Assembly (NCBI RefSeq): GCF_030499575.1
Contig: NZ_JASTLC010000001.1
Coordinates: 8,146,001 to 8,210,000 of the forward strand
DNA from: Streptomyces sp. DG2A-72
Lineage (GTDB): Bacteria; Actinomycetota; Actinomycetes; Streptomycetales; Streptomycetaceae
Direction of reading: 5' to 3'
DNA: 64,000 nucleotides
Below are positions 25,381-32,976 of the stretch, piece by piece. The notes below the pieces were generated by a model. The model worked only from the letters and a program-made list of their open reading frames with translations. It did not search any database and was not told the origin of the DNA. The first letter of the stretch is position 1; each line of letters begins with the position of its first letter. The translations under genes were made by a program, and so were the position numbers.

Positions 25381-26207
25381 CGCGCCGAGCCGTAGCCCGT
25401 ACGCTCGTCTATCTCTCGCTGACAGTCGCCGCGTCGATAGTCCTGCTCCCGCTCGTCGTAGTCCTGCTGACCTCCCTCAAGACGGAGAAGGAGATGGCGG
25501 ACGCCGACGGAGCCCTGTCACTCCCCGCCGACCTGCTCAACTTCGGAAACTACGTCACCGCGTTCCAGGACGGCCGTATGCTCTCGGCGTTCGGCAACAC
25601 GGCCCTCATCCTGCTGTTCGCCGTCGGCGGCACGGTCCTCATCGGCTCGATGACGGCGTACGCGATCGACCGCTTCACGTTCCGCTTCAAGACACTGGTC
25701 GTGGCGCTCTTCCTGGTCGCCGCGCTGGTCCCCGGTGTCACCACCCAGGTGGCGACCTTCCAGATCGTCAACAGCTTCGGCATGTTCGACACGCTCTGGG
25801 CGCCGATCGTGCTCTACATGGGCACGGACATCGTGTCGATCTACATCTTCCTGCAGTTCGTACGATCCATCCCGATCTCCCTGGACGAGTCGGCACGCCT
25901 TGAGGGAGCCAACGCCTTCACGATCTATCGCAAGATCATCTTCCCGCTCCTCAAGCCGGCGATCGCCACGGTCGTGATAGTCAAGGGGATCACCGTCTAC
26001 AACGACTTCTACATCCCCTTCCTCTACATGCCGTCCGAGGATCTTGGCGTGATCTCGACGTCGCTGTTCCGCTTCCGCGGCCCGTACGCGGCGCACTGGG
26101 AAACGATTTCGGCGGGAGCGGTCCTGGTGATCCTGCCGACGCTGATCGTGTTCCTGTTCCTGCAGCGCTTCATCTACAACGGTTTCATGCGAGGAGCGAC
26201 GCGCTGA
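25377..26207 (+). CDS. Sugar ABC transporter permease (MalG-type)
   Basis: This 276-aa second permease has about six membrane segments and the EAA loop ESARLEGANAFTIYRKIIFP. It overlaps the upstream permease by 4 bp (ATGA). It ends 18 bp from the stop codon of the convergent rnd gene with no obvious hairpin between them. Confidence 0.85.
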   Translation: MTRRAVARTLVYLSLTVAASIVLLPLVVVLLTSLKTEKEMADADGALSLPADLLNFGNYVTAFQDGRMLSAFGNTALILLFAVGGTVLIGSMTAYAIDRFTFRFKTLVVALFLVAALVPGVTTQVATFQIVNSFGMFDTLWAPIVLYMGTDIVSIYIFLQFVRSIPISLDESARLEGANAFTIYRKIIFPLLKPAIATVVIVKGITVYNDFYIPFLYMPSEDLGVISTSLFRFRGPYAAHWETISAGAVLVILPTLIVFLFLQRFIYNGFMRGATR

Positions 26208-26225
26208 GAGACCTAGAGGAACCGT

Positions 26226-27527
26226 TTACGGCGCCTTGGCGGACAACGCCTCCACCAGCACCGGAGTCACCAGCTCGACTTGCCAGGCCCGAGCCCCGAA
26301 CCCGGCCAGAGCCGCCCCCACCGCCCCGGCATCAGCCGGAACCGGCGGCTCCCAGCACACTCTCCGCACCGTGTCCGGCGTGATCAGGTTCTCCTGCGGC
26401 ATGTTCAGTTCCTCGGCCAACGCCGAGACCCCGGCGCGGGCCGCGGACAGCCGAGCGGCCGCGGCCGGATCCTTGTCGGCCCAGGCCCGCGGCGGCGGAG
26501 GCCCCATGACCGGCTGACCCGGCTGTGGCAACTGCGCGTCGGCCAGCGCCTTCGCACGATCCACCGCCGCCTGCCACTGCTCCAGCTGCCGCCGCCCCAT
26601 CCGGTGCCCGAACCCGTTCAAAGCGGCGAGCGCATGCACATTGGCCGGAAGAGCGAGCGCGGCCTCCACGATGGCCGCGTCACTCAGCACCTTGCCCGGC
26701 GACACATCCCGCCGCTGCGCGATCCGGTCCCGCGTCTGCCACAGCTCGCGCACGACGCCCAGCTGCCGACGCCGGCGCACCTTGTGCATCCCGGACGTAC
26801 GACGCCAGGGATCCTTGCGCGGCTCGGCGGGCGGCGCCGCCGCGATCGCCGCGAACTCCTGGTGGGCCCACTCCAGCTTGCCCTGCCGGTCCAGTTCCTT
26901 CTCCAGCGCGTCCCGCAGGTCGACGAGGAGCTCCACATCCAGCGCGGCGTACCGCAGCCACGGCTCTGGCAGCGGGCGGGTGGACCAGTCGACGGCCGAG
27001 TGCCCCTTCTCCAGGACGAAGCCGAGAACGCCCTCGACCATCGCGCCGAGCCCGACCCGCGGGAACCCGGCGAGCCGCCCGGCCAGCTCGGTGTCGAACA
27101 GCCGCGTCGGCACCATGCCTATTTCCCTGAGGCAGGGCAGATCCTGTGTGGCGGCGTGCAGCACCCACTCCACGCCGGACAGCGCCTCGCCGAGGCCGGA
27201 GAGGTCGGGACAGTCCACCGGGTCGATCAGCGCGGTGCCCGCGCCCTCGCGGCGCAGCTGGACGAGATAGGCGCGCTGTCCGTAGCGGTAGCCGGAGGCG
27301 CGCTCGGCGTCGACGGCGACAGGGCCGGAGCCGGCCGCGAAGGCGGCGATCACCTCGGCGAGCGCGGCGTCGTCGGCGACGACCGGCGGAATACCGTCAC
27401 GCGGTTCGAGCAAAGGGATCGGTTCAGGGTTCGGCGCCCCCGTAACAGAAGATCCGCCGTCGTCCGGAGGGGCGCCTCCGGTGGTTCGCAGTGAGCTGTC
27501 TGCTGCGGTCTCTTGGGCGTCGGTCAC
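26226..27527 (-). CDS. rnd: Ribonuclease D (3'-5' exoribonuclease with HRDC domain)
   Basis: This 433-aa DEDDy exonuclease has the catalytic segments VAVDAERASGYRYG (ExoI: D and E), HAATQDLPCLREIG (ExoII), and RYAALDVELLVDLRD (ExoIII with the Y). These are followed by a C-terminal HRDC-like helical domain (DRIAQRRDVSPGKVLSDAAIVEAA). The start is GTG 27527. Six bases upstream is TACCCT, so the gene is probably read from a leaderless message. The integrated element abuts the gene here, and the attL core covers the -10 box. Confidence 0.88.
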   Translation of the reverse strand: MTDAQETAADSSLRTTGGAPPDDGGSSVTGAPNPEPIPLLEPRDGIPPVVADDAALAEVIAAFAAGSGPVAVDAERASGYRYGQRAYLVQLRREGAGTALIDPVDCPDLSGLGEALSGVEWVLHAATQDLPCLREIGMVPTRLFDTELAGRLAGFPRVGLGAMVEGVLGFVLEKGHSAVDWSTRPLPEPWLRYAALDVELLVDLRDALEKELDRQGKLEWAHQEFAAIAAAPPAEPRKDPWRRTSGMHKVRRRRQLGVVRELWQTRDRIAQRRDVSPGKVLSDAAIVEAALALPANVHALAALNGFGHRMGRRQLEQWQAAVDRAKALADAQLPQPGQPVMGPPPPRAWADKDPAAAARLSAARAGVSALAEELNMPQENLITPDTVRRVCWEPPVPADAGAVGAALAGFGARAWQVELVTPVLVEALSAKAP

Positions 27528-27530
27528 ATG

Positions 27531-27544
27531 TCAAGGGTATCTGT
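27531..27544. repeat. attL core (14 bp)
   Basis: tcaagggtatctgt, identical to 39381-39394. On the minus strand it reads acagatacccttga and contains the TACCCT -10 box of rnd, whose GTG begins four bases away. Flanks differ immediately outside the 14 bp, which defines the core. Confidence 0.85.
27534..27539 (-). promoter_or_regulatory. Leaderless -10 box of rnd inside attL
   Basis: TACCCT on the minus strand, six bases before the GTG start of rnd, matching the TANNNT spacing of actinobacterial leaderless genes. No Shine-Dalgarno sequence is present between it and the start. The -35 region of this copy now comes from the element. Confidence 0.6.
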
Positions 27545-27553
27545 ACGAGCGAA

Positions 27554-27567
27554 CGCCTGACCTGCAC
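27554..27567 (+). repeat. Left arm-type integrase site
   Basis: cgcctgacctgcac lies 9 bp inside attL. Its exact reverse complement lies 14 bp inside attR (39353-39366). A shorter direct copy, ctgacctgc, occurs at 27586-27594. This is the arrangement expected of arm-type binding sites of a tyrosine integrase. Confidence 0.7.
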
Positions 27568-27717
27568 CTTCAAGCCATCGATCGACTGACCTGCGAAAAC
27601 GTATCTCAGTGAGTTCTATCGCTTCACACTGATTCTCGCAGCGGTGTGCCCCGGATGTGCCCTCGCGGCACCGCGCCGCAACACTGGACGTACGGCACCT
27701 GCAAAGAAGTGATCGTC

Positions 27718-27990
27718 ATGACCATCGGTAAGAGCGAGACCGCCAACCCTCTGCGAGACGTGATCGGCTCGAACGACGACCTGATCAAGGCGTACACGCT
27801 GATCATTGCGGCGCTGGCCGGAGATGCCCAGACCTATGACCGGATCATGAACGACTGCGGCGAAACCGAGGCGCTCACCGAAGCCCTGGTCAAGGTCGCT
27901 GGTTCTCTTCTGTTCCAGGCCCACACCCCGCTGGTCAGCGCCCTCACTGAGGGCAGGCCCGAGATTGCGTTCGCGGACACGGACGACTGA
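27718..27990 (+). CDS. Hypothetical protein, 90 aa
   Basis: First gene inside the left end of the element. It is a mainly alpha-helical acidic protein (MTIGKSETANPLRDVIGSNDDL...). I do not recognise it. The ATG at 27718 is preferred to a longer frame starting at 27646 because AAAGAAG precedes it. It is followed by a convergent small membrane-protein gene 51 bp away. Confidence 0.5.
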   Translation: MTIGKSETANPLRDVIGSNDDLIKAYTLIIAALAGDAQTYDRIMNDCGETEALTEALVKVAGSLLFQAHTPLVSALTEGRPEIAFADTDD

Positions 27991-28041
27991 CCCGCGCTGA
28001 CGCGAAGCCCCAGAGACCGACCCTCCGGGGCTTCCGCATGG

Positions 28042-28239
28042 TCACAGCACGCCAAGGGTCGACAGCACTGTCAGGCAGAGGATCAGGCAGCCAGCGAACG
28101 CGCCGCCGCCGTACAGGACAGCCTCACTGATGGGCGAGCCGGGGGCGTGGCTCATGAGGCCAGCCACGATGGCCACGATGACGGAGATCAGGATGCAGAT
28201 GATGACCACCAGCACCTTGACGCCGAACGAGAGCTTCAA
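28042..28239 (-). CDS. Small two-helix membrane protein, 65 aa
   Basis: Two hydrophobic helices are clear: VLVVIICILISVIVAIVAGL (residues about 9-28) and an Ala/Gly/Leu-rich second one (about 43-63). They are joined by a short loop, MSHAPGSPISEA. The reading frame starts at TTG 28239; the ribosome site is weak, so the start is uncertain. Small phage-borne membrane proteins can be holin-like or superinfection-related, but nothing specific supports that here. Confidence 0.45.
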   Translation of the reverse strand: MKLSFGVKVLVVIICILISVIVAIVAGLMSHAPGSPISEAVLYGGGAFAGCLILCLTVLSTLGVL

Positions 28240-28603
28240 CGGTCTGAGTACCTTTCCGGCGATCAGACCTTCGGCACGCAGCTCTCAGCCTGACCACCAC
28301 GTGACGTACGTGTGAGGTCTTGCTGAGGCCGTGCCGACGTTCAGGGTCTCGGTGCCTTGCCAGGGCTGATCCGGCTAGTCCCTCTCCTTTGATCCCAACA
28401 TGGCATAAGCGCCGGGCAGGTCGCGTGCGGGTGCCACCGCATGGGCCTCGACCTGCCGGTCAATGCCAGCCCCGAGGTTGGCCTCGCCGTTGCGACTGCC
28501 TCTCCAAGGTGCGCAACACCGACGGACCACCTGGGTACGTCGGAACCCAGGCTCTCGTAGGTCTGTGCGCGCAACTGTAGCCGAAGCCAGGGGTGTTGAA
28601 GGT
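28240..28603. other. Gap without a convincing gene
   Basis: This 364-bp stretch has open frames on both strands (for example on the minus strand through 28341-28668), but none has a ribosome site, recognisable domain or consistent third-position GC. It may be decayed sequence of the element. I see no hairpin or repeat of note. Confidence 0.4.
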
Positions 28604-28939
28604 TCACGCAGCCCGATGGGGCCATAGGGAGGGTACAGAGATTTCCCCGGCGCCCGGAGTCCCGGCACCGGGGGGAGTTAGTTCCAGACCACGAACCGGA
28701 ACCATGCCCAGTGGGCATGGCTGGGCAGGCTTCTCAGAGTCCACGGACGGGCGGTTTACCCACTGCGCTCCTCCCTTGTCGTCCACGGCAACCGCCAGGC
28801 CAAGCCCTTTCAGGAGTTCCAGCGCGACCCTGCCCAGGTTGTCGGGGTATAGCTCGCGCCCCTCGGATACCGTGTGGAGCGTCCGGCACAGTGCCTCGAA
28901 CTCCTTGACCGAGACAGTCGGCTTCTCAATTGCGACCAT
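28604..28939 (-). CDS. Hypothetical protein, 111 aa
   Basis: The ATG at 28939 has GAGGGA eight bases upstream. The N-terminal two thirds look helical (VSVKEFEALCRTLHTVSEGRELYPDNLGRVALELLKGLGLAVAVDDKG), the C-terminus is Pro/Gly-rich and probably disordered. No domain is recognised. It is transcribed leftward like the two small genes upstream of it (29035-29471), about 95 bp apart. Confidence 0.5.
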   Translation of the reverse strand: MVAIEKPTVSVKEFEALCRTLHTVSEGRELYPDNLGRVALELLKGLGLAVAVDDKGGAQWVNRPSVDSEKPAQPCPLGMVPVRGLELTPPGAGTPGAGEISVPSLWPHRAA

Positions 28940-29034
28940 GATTTCAAGTCCCTCACAGAGAAGGTTGTCCTGCCTCCACCGCACGCCGCGCCCAGGGTGG
29001 TGTCAAGGCGAGCACCGCCGCCGAAGGTCCCTGA

Positions 29035-29259
29035 CTATGGCTCGGCCGGAGCACGCATGGCCTCGGCCATCCGCGCTGCCGCCTCCGCGCGGACCATGCC
29101 GAGGTGTACGTAGGGCTTGCCGCTGTGGGTCACCATCGGGCGCACGCTGCCCCAGACGCTTTCGGGGAGGCCAAGACCGGCCAGGGCTGCTCGGATCGCC
29201 TCTGCCGCTTCGGTGGCCTCCTTGCGGCGGTCCCTGTAGGTCTGCATGTCCATCGCCAT
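29035..29259 (-). CDS. Hypothetical helical protein, 74 aa
   Basis: Charged helix (YRDRRKEATEAAEAIRAALAGLGLPESVWGSVRPMVTHSG) followed by a second helix (RAEAAARMAEAMRAPAEP). Similar small proteins recur in Streptomyces mobile elements, function unknown. Its ATG shares one base with the stop of the upstream gene (TGATG), so translation is coupled. Confidence 0.55.
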   Translation of the reverse strand: MAMDMQTYRDRRKEATEAAEAIRAALAGLGLPESVWGSVRPMVTHSGKPYVHLGMVRAEAAARMAEAMRAPAEP

Positions 29260-29471
29260 CAGTGCACTCCCGAGGCGTGATCGCGGACCTCAGTGGCATG
29301 CTTGGCGGCCTGCGTGATGTCGCCCTTGTGCTTCGCGGCGTTGAGCTGTCTCCAGTTGGCCGCACACACCTTGCAGCCGGGGACCGGGACGCAGTCGAGA
29401 AGCCACGCGTTCAGGCCCACTGGGAGGACTACCGGCGGCTCCTGGGTGGTCTTTGGGCGTGTGGCTGCCAT
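29259..29471 (-). CDS. Small Cys-containing hypothetical protein, 70 aa
   Basis: The start at ATG 29471 (MAATRPKTTQ) is chosen because GGGGAGAC lies just upstream; a longer frame to 29555 lacks this. The middle has CVPVPGCKVCAANWRQLNAAKHKGD, with three cysteines and a His that may bind a metal. It is coupled to the downstream 74-aa gene. Function unknown. Confidence 0.55.
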   Translation of the reverse strand: MAATRPKTTQEPPVVLPVGLNAWLLDCVPVPGCKVCAANWRQLNAAKHKGDITQAAKHATEVRDHASGVH

Positions 29472-29639
29472 CGTGTCTCCCCGACTCGTGTGACTCCGGT
29501 TACGACCGTAGGAATTAGTGAACGGGCTGGTCCATGAAGTTGCACACGGTTGCACAGCCTGGTGCGCGCCCTTGACGCTCCTTCACCACCAGGGCAACTC
29601 TGCAACCGACAGCAACCGGCTTGACGTTGGGGAGGGCCC

Positions 29640-29876
29640 ATGCAGGAGCTACGGTTCGTCGGGAAAGATCCGGAGTCCGGAGATCACGGCTGCCCTGCGG
29701 TGTGGGTAGACGAAGCGACGCGTGATCTCGTGATCCAGGGCGTCAGGGCCGACGCAGACACTGTGGCCCGGACCGTCCAGGACAGCCCTCTTCCGGACCA
29801 TGAGGGCGTGATCCGGCTACCGCAGCGCATGATCCCGCTGTTGAGGGAGGCACTTGATGGCGCAGAGCCTCAGTAG
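29640..29876 (+). CDS. Small protein of the DUF6879/XRE triad, 78 aa
   Basis: An acidic alpha/beta protein (QELRFVGKDPESGDHGCPAVWVDEATRDLVIQGVRADAD...). Genes like it are commonly found just before DUF6879 and XRE-DUF5753 genes in Streptomyces. The ATG has GGGGAGG four bases upstream. It overlaps the next gene by 20 bp. Function unknown. Confidence 0.6.
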   Translation: MQELRFVGKDPESGDHGCPAVWVDEATRDLVIQGVRADADTVARTVQDSPLPDHEGVIRLPQRMIPLLREALDGAEPQ

Positions 29877-30381
29877 CTTTGCTGACCTGATCCGGTCCGT
29901 GGAGCGTTCCGCTGTGCACCTTGAGATGCGGGACGTATACGCGATCTCCAACGAGGACGAGGGCTTTGCGGCGTGGAAGCGGGGCCACCGGCTCGACCCG
30001 GACGACCGCCAGTCCTGGTGGCGTTCCTGGCTCGACCTGGTCCAGGAGGTCACCGCCAAGGGTGTCGTCATGCGCCGCGCGAGGATCGTTGGCGAGCCGC
30101 CAAGCGAGTACATCCGGTACGAGCACTCGTTCACCTTCACCAACGTCGCCGCAGGCGAGGACATCCGCTGGCTCCCGAGGCGGCAGGCATCCGACCTCGC
30201 CCTTCCGGGGAACGACTTCTGGCTCTTCGACGGCCGTATCGCGCAGTTCAACGTCTTTGACGGTGACGGGCGTTGGGTGCACACCGACCAGACGGACGAG
30301 CCGGCGGTTGCCCGGTTGTGCTCCACCGCGTTCGACGCCGTCTGGGAGCGGGCCATCCCGCACGAGAAGTACGCCATCTGA
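29857..30381 (+). CDS. DUF6879-family protein
   Basis: A 174-aa protein with the family features: an N-terminal SFADLIRSVERSAVHLEMRDVYAI segment, then RARIVGEPPSEYIRYEHSFT, EDIRWLPRR and NDFWLFDGR. The ATG at 29857 follows GGGAGG by six bases. The biochemical role is unknown. In streptomycetes it typically accompanies an Scr1-type XRE regulator, as it does here 20 bp downstream, an arrangement sometimes described as toxin-antitoxin-like. Confidence 0.7.
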   Translation: MAQSLSSFADLIRSVERSAVHLEMRDVYAISNEDEGFAAWKRGHRLDPDDRQSWWRSWLDLVQEVTAKGVVMRRARIVGEPPSEYIRYEHSFTFTNVAAGEDIRWLPRRQASDLALPGNDFWLFDGRIAQFNVFDGDGRWVHTDQTDEPAVARLCSTAFDAVWERAIPHEKYAI

Positions 30382-30401
30382 GAAGCCCGGTACGCCAGTT
30401 C

Positions 30402-31250
30402 ATGTCCACATCTCCGCTGTCCACCGCCCAAGCCGCCCGCGCGGCCATTGCTTCCCGCCTGGATGAGATCAGGAGGGATGCCGGGCTCACCGGACATGAG
30501 CTGGCGCAGCGTTGCGGCTGGCACAAGTCGAAGGCGTCCCGCATCGCACGTGCCAAGACCATCCCGTCCGATTCCGACATACGTGCATGGTGCCAGGCCT
30601 GCGGCGCCGAGGATCGGGCGCCGGACCTGATCGCCGCCTCCCGCACTGCCGAGTCCATGTACACACAATGGAGGCAGATCCACCGCGACGGCATGCGGCG
30701 CATCCACGAGAAGACCGTCCCGCTGTACGAGCGCACGCGCCATTTCCGCGTCTACGCCTCGAACCTGGTTCCCGGCATGCTCCAGAGCGCCGACTACGCG
30801 ACAGGGCTCCTTCGGTCCATCACGGACTTCCAGGGCACACCCGACGACGTGGCCGACGCCGTACAGGCACGCCTGAACCGCTCCCGCGTCGTCTATGAGG
30901 GCGACCACCGCTTTGCCCTGCTGCTCGAAGAGACGGTGCTCTACCACCGGGTCTGCGACGACGCGGCGATGGCCGTGCAGCTCCGGTACCTGCTGGAGAT
31001 CATGTCCCGGCCGAACGTGTCCCTCGGGATCATCCCGTTCACGGCCCGCCGCACCGTGTGGCCGCTGGAAGCCTTCTACGCCTTCGACGACGCACAGGTT
31101 GCGGTCGAGACACTGACGGCCGAGGTCAACATCACAACTCCCGGAGAGATCCGCACGTACCTCAAGGCGTTCGCTGAGCTGTCCCGAATCGCGATGCACG
31201 GCGCAGGTGCAAGAGCCGCTATCAACAAGGCAATTGACTCACTGGACTAA
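30402..31250 (+). CDS. XRE-family regulator with DUF5753 domain (Scr1-type)
   Basis: A 282-aa protein with a helix-turn-helix at residues about 15-65 (LDEIRRDAGLTGHELAQRCGWHKSKASRIARAKTIPS). A DUF5753 domain follows (VPLYERTRHFRVYASNLVPGMLQSADYA, then RPNVSLGIIPF), ending in a short Asp-rich tail. These proteins regulate neighbouring DUF397/DUF6879 genes and morphological traits in Streptomyces. It closes the triad operon. It may repress its own promoter. Confidence 0.82.
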   Translation: MSTSPLSTAQAARAAIASRLDEIRRDAGLTGHELAQRCGWHKSKASRIARAKTIPSDSDIRAWCQACGAEDRAPDLIAASRTAESMYTQWRQIHRDGMRRIHEKTVPLYERTRHFRVYASNLVPGMLQSADYATGLLRSITDFQGTPDDVADAVQARLNRSRVVYEGDHRFALLLEETVLYHRVCDDAAMAVQLRYLLEIMSRPNVSLGIIPFTARRTVWPLEAFYAFDDAQVAVETLTAEVNITTPGEIRTYLKAFAELSRIAMHGAGARAAINKAIDSLD

Positions 31251-31367
31251 GGCCGAACATCCAGGGCCAGTGCGCTGGAAAGTACGGGGACGTGGGCGCC
31301 CGTCAGGAATGCGGCGTACCCCTCTGTGCGGTAAAACGGAAGGGGGCAGGCTCCAGCGGAGGCAACA

Positions 31368-31853
31368 ATGACCCACTACGATCACATCACCGAAAGGATG
31401 GATCTATTCCGGGCTCGGGGGTCTGGTTTGACCGTCACTCCCTGGAGTGCTCAGGACCTTTGCGAACAAGATGAACCGCCTGCCGACGCCGACAAGATCA
31501 TTGATACCTACGGACTCCTGTACCATTGGACCACAGAGAGCACACTCTCTCTCATAAAGAGGAACGGCCTGGGCCTACCAGACCATGGAACGTTTCTCAC
31601 ACCTTCCACGTATTCGGCATGCATAGCTCCATACAGGTTGGGGCTTCACACGCCACGCAACGTGTGCTTGGCCGTCAGCGTCCAAGGTGTAAAAGATATA
31701 TGGGGACCGGGTGTCGCTCCACCAATGGTTTCGATCTGGAGGGGCGGCGGCCTTGAATTTTATTGCAGGGAGGTAATTCCCGTAGCGAATATCCGGGCAA
31801 TCTATGAAGTCGACCCATGCGGAGACATGCAATGGATGAAGTTGGCGAGTTGA
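31368..31853 (+). CDS. Putative ADP-ribosyltransferase-fold protein (toxin candidate)
   Basis: A 161-aa protein of low GC. The core resembles small HYD1/ART-type ADP-ribosyltransferases: LYHWTTESTLSLIKRNGL (H53, followed by Thr), then TFLTPSTYSACIAPY (T78-P79), and WRGGGLEFYCREVIP with E130 in the position of the catalytic Glu. No NAD-site experiment or search was possible, so the assignment is by pattern only. It has its own ribosome site (GCGGAGG). The 3' end overlaps the next gene by 22 bp, suggesting a toxin-partner pair. An alternative is an unrelated DNA-damage or defence enzyme. Confidence 0.45.
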   Translation: MTHYDHITERMDLFRARGSGLTVTPWSAQDLCEQDEPPADADKIIDTYGLLYHWTTESTLSLIKRNGLGLPDHGTFLTPSTYSACIAPYRLGLHTPRNVCLAVSVQGVKDIWGPGVAPPMVSIWRGGGLEFYCREVIPVANIRAIYEVDPCGDMQWMKLAS

Positions 31854-32326
31854 ATGCGGTCTACGATGCAATAGAGTCGGTAGTGGAAACTGCTGGCTCG
31901 CTCGCAGTCGACGAGCATGGAATGAAGCTGGGTCCGCTCATGAAGACCTGGGACGCGGGTTCGCGAATCCTCAGCTGGCGCGATCTCAATACAAAGGACG
32001 CAAACATTCGAGCGGAAATAATCGCAATCATCGGCTCGTACGAGACGACACTTGCTCGCAGGATTTCCGAAAGTCCGGTGAAGGTCTCCTTCTACGCCCG
32101 AGCCCGGAGGATACGACCGCATGACGTAACGGAGCTTATCGATGTGTGGAGCGGGCACTTCGGGATGAATACATCCCCTGACCCCAAAGCACTTGGGAGT
32201 CACATCGCCGAGGCCGGAAAAAAGGCCGAAGAGTTGGCGGCGGCCCTGCGCCACAAGAAGGGGCGGAGCAAGGAGGTACTGTTTTCCAGCCGCGATGTCG
32301 GGGGCCTCTTCGACTCCAGCTATTAG
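31832..32326 (+). CDS. Helical partner of the ART-like gene, function unknown
   Basis: A 164-aa protein, predominantly helical (DEVGELNAVYDAIESVVETAGSLAV..., then AEAGKKAEELAAALRHKKG). ATG 31832 is chosen because GGAG lies seven bases upstream; an in-frame ATG at 31817 is possible. It overlaps the ART-like gene, so the two are probably translated together. By position it could be an antitoxin or immunity protein, but nothing in the sequence identifies it. Base composition is also well below the host average (one 60-base line near its start counts 57% GC). Confidence 0.5.
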   Translation: MDEVGELNAVYDAIESVVETAGSLAVDEHGMKLGPLMKTWDAGSRILSWRDLNTKDANIRAEIIAIIGSYETTLARRISESPVKVSFYARARRIRPHDVTELIDVWSGHFGMNTSPDPKALGSHIAEAGKKAEELAAALRHKKGRSKEVLFSSRDVGGLFDSSY

Positions 32327-32976
32327 GGCACGGTTGACCCAGTTAGCTCCCGACCTGCGCATATGCGCAATCGAAAGCGTGGAGAGAGTAGCGGAAGACG
32401 TCCGGTCCTCCTGGGCACTAGTTTATTACGTCGCGACCCCCGCCCCCCGGTATGGGTGGTACCTATGCCCGAGTACATCACTGAGGCACCACCTCACTCA
32501 CACACAAAAAGATTGATTGATTTTCTTTTTGTTTCTTTCATTTATTTGTTTTGTTTGTTCTTTATTGTGTATTATGTGTGCATTGTATGTATATAGTATA
32601 GATATATGGGTAAGGTATGGGGGTAGGAGTGGGGGGTACCCCCTCTCCCCCTCTATGTATGGGTAGTAGTACACACATGTACGTAACCCATTTATTAAGT
32701 ACTAGTAGGTACGGGGATGCAGTATCCGGTGGGTGCCAACCCTCACCATTCCCCCTTGCGCTGTTACACGAGTAGCCTCCCGTATGTTCGCCTTGTCACC
32801 CCACAAATCAGGGCGAATAGAAACAGAAATGATATGGTCCACTGTCCATGCCTTGGGGTGTCGGGAATGTGTGCGCCCCATTGATATTAAGGGGCCCAGG
32901 TAATTGCGGGCCTGGCCCCCGCATTAAATGATGACGGCCCGAAGTGAGGAGTTAGACACCTCGGGCCGCCACCGGT
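32327..32976. other. AT/T-rich convergent intergenic region, possible origin or terminator
   Basis: 650 bp between convergent genes. Bases 32521-32580 contain 42 T, 9 G, 5 A and 4 C by direct count (70% T, 22% GC), extraordinary in Streptomyces. An AAAAAGA...TCTTTTT hairpin (32506-32530) opens the tract. A 12-bp palindrome gggggtaccccc (32632-32643) and several short GT/TA runs follow. It could be the unwinding region of a replication origin for the element's helicase, or a strong terminator barrier. Confidence 0.5.
32936..32967. terminator. Terminator of the leftward element operon
   Basis: Stem ggcccgaagtg / cacctcgggcc (one G-U-type mismatch) with a 10-base loop, just beyond the stop codon of the 189-aa gene in its direction of transcription. 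Confidence 0.6.

Noticed and set aside
27527..27529. ATG overlapping the rnd GTG start
   Set aside because: The ATG is in another frame and meets TGA at once; GTG 27527 is the only start that gives the RNase D N-terminus.
27528..27717. tRNA gene at the attachment site
   Set aside because: No cloverleaf can be drawn around either core; the 14-bp core instead fits the rnd promoter.
28341..28718. Overlapping leftward frames of about 95-125 codons
   Set aside because: No ribosome site, no domain, and they overlap a better-supported gene at 28604-28939.
32363..32596. 77-codon rightward frame ending in a hydrophobic helix
   Set aside because: The helix is produced by the T-rich tract (TTT, TTA and GTN codons), there is no ribosome site, and the first half has no family resemblance. 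Most likely chance.
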